Source: Lentisphaerota bacterium (GTDB taxonomy: Bacteria; Verrucomicrobiota; Kiritimatiellia; UBA8416; VGWJ01). From it: 35,173 bases of DNA. The notes beneath the pieces are model-generated. The model was not told the DNA's origin. It ran no database searches and saw only the letters and a list, made by a program, of their open reading frames with translations. The stretch is from contig VGWJ01000031.1 of the NCBI GenBank assembly GCA_016873635.1, positions 1 through 35,173 on the forward strand, read 5' to 3'. A program made the translations under genes and the position numbers. Shown one piece after another: positions 31,589 through 35,173 of the stretch. Within the stretch, counting starts at the first letter, position 1. Every line of letters starts with the position of its first letter.

Positions 31589-32745
31589 GCTGGAACTGGA
31601 AAGCGCAGCGCGAAAAACAGGCCTTTCTGGCGCTGCAGGACGGAACCGTTTTTCGCGGCTGGTCCGCGGGCGCCCCCCGCAACGCGCTGGGCGAGGTGGT
31701 TTTCAACACGGGCATGACGGGCTACCAGGAGATCCTGACGGATCCTTCCTACGGCGGCCAGTTCGTGACCATGACCATGCCGGAAATCGGCAACACGGGG
31801 ATCAACCCGGCCGACATGGAATCGCGCGGCGCATTCGCCGGCGGCCTGATCGTGCACGCGCTCAATCCGCCCAGCAACTGGCGCGCGACCGTGTCCCTTT
31901 CCGACTGGCTGGCCCGGGCGGGCATCCCGGCGCTGGCGGGCGTGGACACGCGGGCGTTGACGACGCTGTTGCGCGAGCGGGGCACGCAGCGCGGTTGCCT
32001 GGTCGTGGCGGAGGAGGAAGGCAGGGCCGTGGGCGAGGCGGAGGCCGCCGCCCGCGCGCGGGACTGGGCCGGACTGGACGGCCAGGACTACGCCTCACGC
32101 GTGACCTGCGACGCGCCGTACGGCTGGGACCCGCGGGGCGAGCTGACCCGCACCTTCGGCGCGGAGGCGGAGCTGCCGCCGGCGGACATGAAGGTCGTGG
32201 CCTTCGACTTCGGCGTCAAGTGGAACATCCTGCGCGATCTGCGGCGCTGCGGCATGGACGTCACCGTGGTGCCGGCCGGCGCGTCGGCGGCCGAGGTGCT
32301 GGCCATGCGCCCGGACGGCGTGTTCCTGTCCAACGGCCCGGCCGATCCTGCCGCGCTGACCTACGCGGTGGCGACCGCGCGCGCGCTGATCGGCAGAACG
32401 CCCGTCATGGGTATCTGCCTGGGGCACCAGATTCTGGGGCTGGCCCTGGGCGGCCGCACCTACCGGCTGAAGTTCGGGCATCACGGCTGCAATCATCCGG
32501 TCATGGACCTGGCGACGGGCAGGGTTGAGATTACGTCCCAGAATCACAACTTTGCCGTGGCGCCGGACTTGCTGCCGCCCGAAGTGGAGGTCAGTCACAT
32601 CAACCTCAACGACCGCACCGTCGAGGGCCTGCGCCACAAGCGCGCGCCCATGTTCTGCGTGCAGTATCACCCCGAGGCCGGTCCGGGGCCGCACGATCCG
32701 CGGCATCTCTTCGCGCGCTTCCGCGCGCTGATCGCAGAGGCTTGA
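31585..32745 (+). CDS. carA: Carbamoyl-phosphate synthase small (glutaminase) subunit
   Basis: Supplies ammonia from glutamine to CarB. 386 residues. The N-terminal domain has [25 protein letters not shown] and [15 protein letters not shown]. The class I amidotransferase domain has nucleophile C278 ([16 protein letters not shown]) and the catalytic His/Glu in [12 protein letters not shown]. Order carB-carA is the reverse of the common carAB. It closes the glutamine-consuming run; a convergent amidase gene ends 22 bases beyond, with no obvious terminator between. Confidence 0.97.
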
Positions 32746-32767
32746 GCGGGGCGCGACGGGCGCCGCG

Positions 32768-33724
32768 TCAGCGCGCGGCGGCGGACTCCCCTGCGCTGAA
32801 GTCGGCGATGCCCTGCGCGATGGCGGCGGCGACGGTTTGGCGGTAGTCCGCCAGCGCCAGCCGGCCGGCCTCGGCGGCGTTGGACAGGAAGCCGCACTCG
32901 ACGAGGATGGCGGGGCAGGGGATGTCGCGCAGCACGTCGAACCTTGCCCGGCGCAGGCCGCGATCGTCCGCGCCCGTGGCGGCCAGCAGCCGGCTGTGCA
33001 CGGCAAAGGCCAGGGCGGTGTTGGACGCGTCGTGGAGATTGCCCCGGCATTGCCGGCCGTCGTCGGCTCCGCCGGCGGTGGAAGGGAAGCCCGCGGCGGG
33101 CAGGGCGTAGGTTTCAATCCCCTGCGCCTGGGCGTTGACGGCGAAGTTGAGGTGTATGCTGACGAAGACTTCGCCGTTTTGCGCGCGGCAGGCGGCCGCG
33201 CGATCGGCCAGCGGCAGGTCGGTGTCGCGCGCCCGCGTGAGATGCACCGTGTAGCCGTCCGCCGTCAGGCGGCGCCGGACCCGCTTGGCGATGTCCAGAA
33301 CGAGCCGCTTCTCGGTGAGGTCCGCGCCGCGGCGCGCGCCGGCCTGCCGCCCGCCGTGCCCGGGATCGAGGACAACCGTTACGGGCGGCGCGGGCCGCGC
33401 GACGGAAGCCGCGTTCAGCAGCGGCTCGATCACGGCGCGCGCGTCGCAAAGGCGCAGCGACCAGCCGGCGGCGTCGCCCGCGGCCGGCGCATTCATCCAG
33501 ACCGCGCGGCCGTCCACGCTCACCCGGCGGCTGCCGGCTTCGAATACGAGCGTGCGGCCGCGGCCGGCCAGGGTGAGGCGGGAGGCGTCGCCACGCGCGG
33601 TCAGTCCGTGGCGCGCGGCCAGGTCGGCCATGGCCACGGGGTCGGCCGCCGCGGGAGGGCGCGCGCCGGGCGCGGCCAGAAGCGATCCGCAAAGGACGGT
33701 GACGAGTGCCTCGGGACGGGCCAT
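32768..33724 (-). CDS. N-acetylmuramoyl-L-alanine amidase (Amidase_3)
   Basis: Zinc hydrolase that cuts between MurNAc and the stem peptide in the periplasm, usually in daughter-cell separation or wall recycling. 318 residues with an N-terminal signal peptide (about 1-28), a short beta-rich region (about 40-80, similar to AMIN or copper-amine-oxidase N-like stalks), and the catalytic domain. Zn ligands are H123 (VVLDPGHGG), E138 (LTEKRLVLDIA) and H191 (FVSIHLNF); the catalytic Glu is E276 (ILVECGFLSN). The start at 33724 uses the AAGGAAGGA SD and makes a clean signal; an in-frame extension to 33760 overlaps the promoter. Confidence 0.92.
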   Translation of the reverse strand: MARPEALVTVLCGSLLAAPGARPPAAADPVAMADLAARHGLTARGDASRLTLAGRGRTLVFEAGSRRVSVDGRAVWMNAPAAGDAAGWSLRLCDARAVIEPLLNAASVARPAPPVTVVLDPGHGGRQAGARRGADLTEKRLVLDIAKRVRRRLTADGYTVHLTRARDTDLPLADRAAACRAQNGEVFVSIHLNFAVNAQAQGIETYALPAAGFPSTAGGADDGRQCRGNLHDASNTALAFAVHSRLLAATGADDRGLRRARFDVLRDIPCPAILVECGFLSNAAEAGRLALADYRQTVAAAIAQGIADFSAGESAAAR

Positions 33725-33731
33725 TCCTTCC

Positions 33732-33760
33732 TTAATAGCAGGACGCCGCGCCGGGTTCAA
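33732..33760 (-). promoter_or_regulatory. Promoter of the amidase gene, back-to-back with the TPR gene promoter
   Basis: On the minus strand TTGAAC (33755-33760), 17 bases, TATTAA (33732-33737), a strong -10. The -10 ends only 7 bases before the start codon at 33724, implying a transcript with almost no leader. Confidence 0.5.
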
Positions 33761-33763
33761 CTC

Positions 33764-33791
33764 TTGACGCCGCGCCGTGGCGTGCTATAGA
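33764..33791 (+). promoter_or_regulatory. Promoter of the TPR protein gene
   Basis: TTGACG (33764-33769), 16 bases, TATAGA (33786-33791). The -35 lies three bases from the divergent amidase -35. The -10 touches the SD AAGGAGG (33791-33797), so the transcript would start at about the SD or the ATG (33803). Confidence 0.5.
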
Positions 33792-33802
33792 AGGAGGCCA
33801 GT

Positions 33803-35173
33803 ATGCCTGACATATCGCTTTCCGAGGTATCCCAGAGCGCGCGCGACCTGTTCAACAAGGGTTTTTCGGCGTTCGAGCGCGGGAATCTGGATTATGCGAT
33901 CCACCTGCTTGCGCAGTGCGTCGCGACGGAGCCGCGGCTGGTGCAGGCCCGCCGGTTTCTGCGGGCGGCCGAGGTGCGCCGTTTCAAGGAGAAGCCGGTA
34001 AACTTCCTCACGCACGCCATGGCCTTCCTGGCGTGCCTTCCCACCTACGCGAAAGCGAGGGCCAAGGTCGCAAAAGGGGGGGGCGCGCTGGAGCTTGCGG
34101 AGAAGCTGCTTTACCGGGATCCGCTCAACATCGAGTTCATCAAGGTCTTCACGCAGGCCGCGGCCGCGGCGAACCTGCCGGAGGCGGCCATCCAGACCCT
34201 GGAAATCGCGAGGGATCACTACCCGAACGACGTTCGCATCGTAAGCTGGCTGGGATCGCTTTACCAGAAAGTGGGGCGCACGCGTTCCGCCCGCGAGTGC
34301 TTCGAGAGGCTCTGCGAGATCACCCCCAACGACCCCATGGCGCTCAAGGCGCTGAAAGACGCCATGGCGCTGGACAGCATGTCGTCGGACGGCTGGGAGC
34401 AGGCCGAGACCTACCGCGACATGATCCGCGACACGCGGGAGGCCGAGGTCCTCGAACAGGAAAGCAAGGCCGTGCGCAGCGAGACGGACACGGAATCCCT
34501 GATCGAGGAATTCAAGAAGAAGGTCGCGGCGGAGCCCATGAACCTTAACTACCACCGCGCCCTGGGTCGGCTTTACGCCCAGAAGAGGTCCTACGGGGAA
34601 GCGCTGGAGATCCTGCGGCGGGCCTCGGAATTGAGTCCGGGCGATCCGGAGCTGGACGCCGCGGTCAGCGCGGTCCGCGTGCAGCAGATGGATCATGACA
34701 TTGCGGCCCTGCGGGAGGCGGGAGACGCGGCGGCGGCCGAGGCGCTCGAGGCCGAGCGGCGGCGGTTCCTGGAGGAAGACTTGCGCGAACGCGTGGAGCG
34801 CTATCCCAACGACCTGCGCCTGCGCTACGAGTGGGGCGTCATGCTCCTTAACCAGGGCCGCCTGAACGAGGCGATCCAGCAGTTCCAGATGTCGCAGCGC
34901 AACCCGCGCTTCCGCGTGCGCTCGTATTACTACCTTGCCGTGTGCTTCAAGCGCAAGGGGCAGTATGACCTGGCCTCGGAACAGCTCAAGCGGGCGGCAT
35001 CGGAACTGGCCGTGATGGACGAGACGAAGAAGGAGATCATATACGAGCTGGGGAGCATAGCCGAAGCGACGGGCAACCGCGCGGAGGCCGCCTCCTACTA
35101 CAAGCAGATTTACCAGGTCGACATCGGCTACCGGGACATCGCCGACAAGGTGGAGCGGGTCTACAGGGGAAAC
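33803..35173 (+). CDS. Tetratricopeptide-repeat protein (3' partial)
   Basis: From ATG 33803 the frame is open for 457 codons to the window edge, so the gene is incomplete. The SD AAGGAGG sits five bases before the start. There is no signal peptide or membrane helix in the part seen, so it is probably cytoplasmic or membrane-associated through unseen regions. TPR-like helices are frequent: FNKGFSAFERGNLDYAIHLLAQCVATEP, LGSLYQKVGRTRSARECFERLCEITPNDP, LGRLYAQKRSYGEALEILRRASELSPGDP, WGVMLLNQGRLNEAIQQFQMSQRNP, YYLAVCFKRKGQYDLASEQLKRA and LGSIAEATGNRAEAASYYKQIYQVD. A charged helical linker (about residues 295-325) separates two TPR groups. TPRs are protein-binding scaffolds; the partner is unknown. 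Divergent from the cell-wall amidase. Confidence 0.85.
   Translation, partial: MPDISLSEVSQSARDLFNKGFSAFERGNLDYAIHLLAQCVATEPRLVQARRFLRAAEVRRFKEKPVNFLTHAMAFLACLPTYAKARAKVAKGGGALELAEKLLYRDPLNIEFIKVFTQAAAAANLPEAAIQTLEIARDHYPNDVRIVSWLGSLYQKVGRTRSARECFERLCEITPNDPMALKALKDAMALDSMSSDGWEQAETYRDMIRDTREAEVLEQESKAVRSETDTESLIEEFKKKVAAEPMNLNYHRALGRLYAQKRSYGEALEILRRASELSPGDPELDAAVSAVRVQQMDHDIAALREAGDAAAAEALEAERRRFLEEDLRERVERYPNDLRLRYEWGVMLLNQGRLNEAIQQFQMSQRNPRFRVRSYYYLAVCFKRKGQYDLASEQLKRAASELAVMDETKKEIIYELGSIAEATGNRAEAASYYKQIYQVDIGYRDIADKVERVYRGN

Overview
High-GC bacterial chromosome segment, densely coding, with genes that are nearly all recognisable housekeeping or central-metabolism families. A complete Tol-Pal set and a TatA-like protein indicate a diderm envelope. 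Type III glutamine synthetase, a bacterial NrpR-type (DUF128) regulator, a solo PEP/pyruvate-binding protein and a TPR protein of this style fit a PVC-superphylum bacterium (Kiritimatiellota/Verrucomicrobiota/Lentisphaerota-like). That placement is inference from gene content, not from a phylogenetic marker.

Layout. 1-1431: the end of an S41 processing protease, tsaD and a minus-strand tRNA-Gly(TCC). 1432-2071: a 640-base stretch without a large gene; it holds a tRNA promoter, a possible small transcription unit for a 19-residue lysine-rich peptide with a structured leader, and the promoter of the Tol operon. 2072-6077: tolQ, tolR, a TonB/TolA-like protein, tolB, pal and tatA. 6146-9516: a GT2 glycosyltransferase, a FAD-dependent oxidoreductase and a multi-membrane-span GT-C-type protein. 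9513-32745: a nitrogen and glutamine island. 32768-35173: an N-acetylmuramoyl-L-alanine amidase and a divergent TPR protein that runs off the window.

The island is the most interesting part. Reading left to right it has gdhA (minus), an NrpR-like regulator (plus), a NifA-like sigma54 activator (minus), a PEP/pyruvate-binding protein with a KaiC-like N-terminus (minus), then on the plus strand glnN, gltB, gltD, purF, pyrG, carB and carA. It therefore joins the ammonia-assimilating enzymes (GDH, GS, GOGAT) to four enzymes or subunits that spend glutamine (GltB, PurF, PyrG, CarA). The divergent promoter region between the PEP-binding gene and glnN contains a -24/-12 (sigma54-type) sequence facing each gene and a 7-base inverted repeat between them that could be an activator site. 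A GGCA-N4-TGC(C/A) motif recurs next to gdhA/nrpR, the nifA-like gene and glnN and is a candidate operator. My reading is that 2-oxoglutarate- or nitrogen-responsive activation and repression converge on this island; this is inferred and needs comparative and experimental tests.
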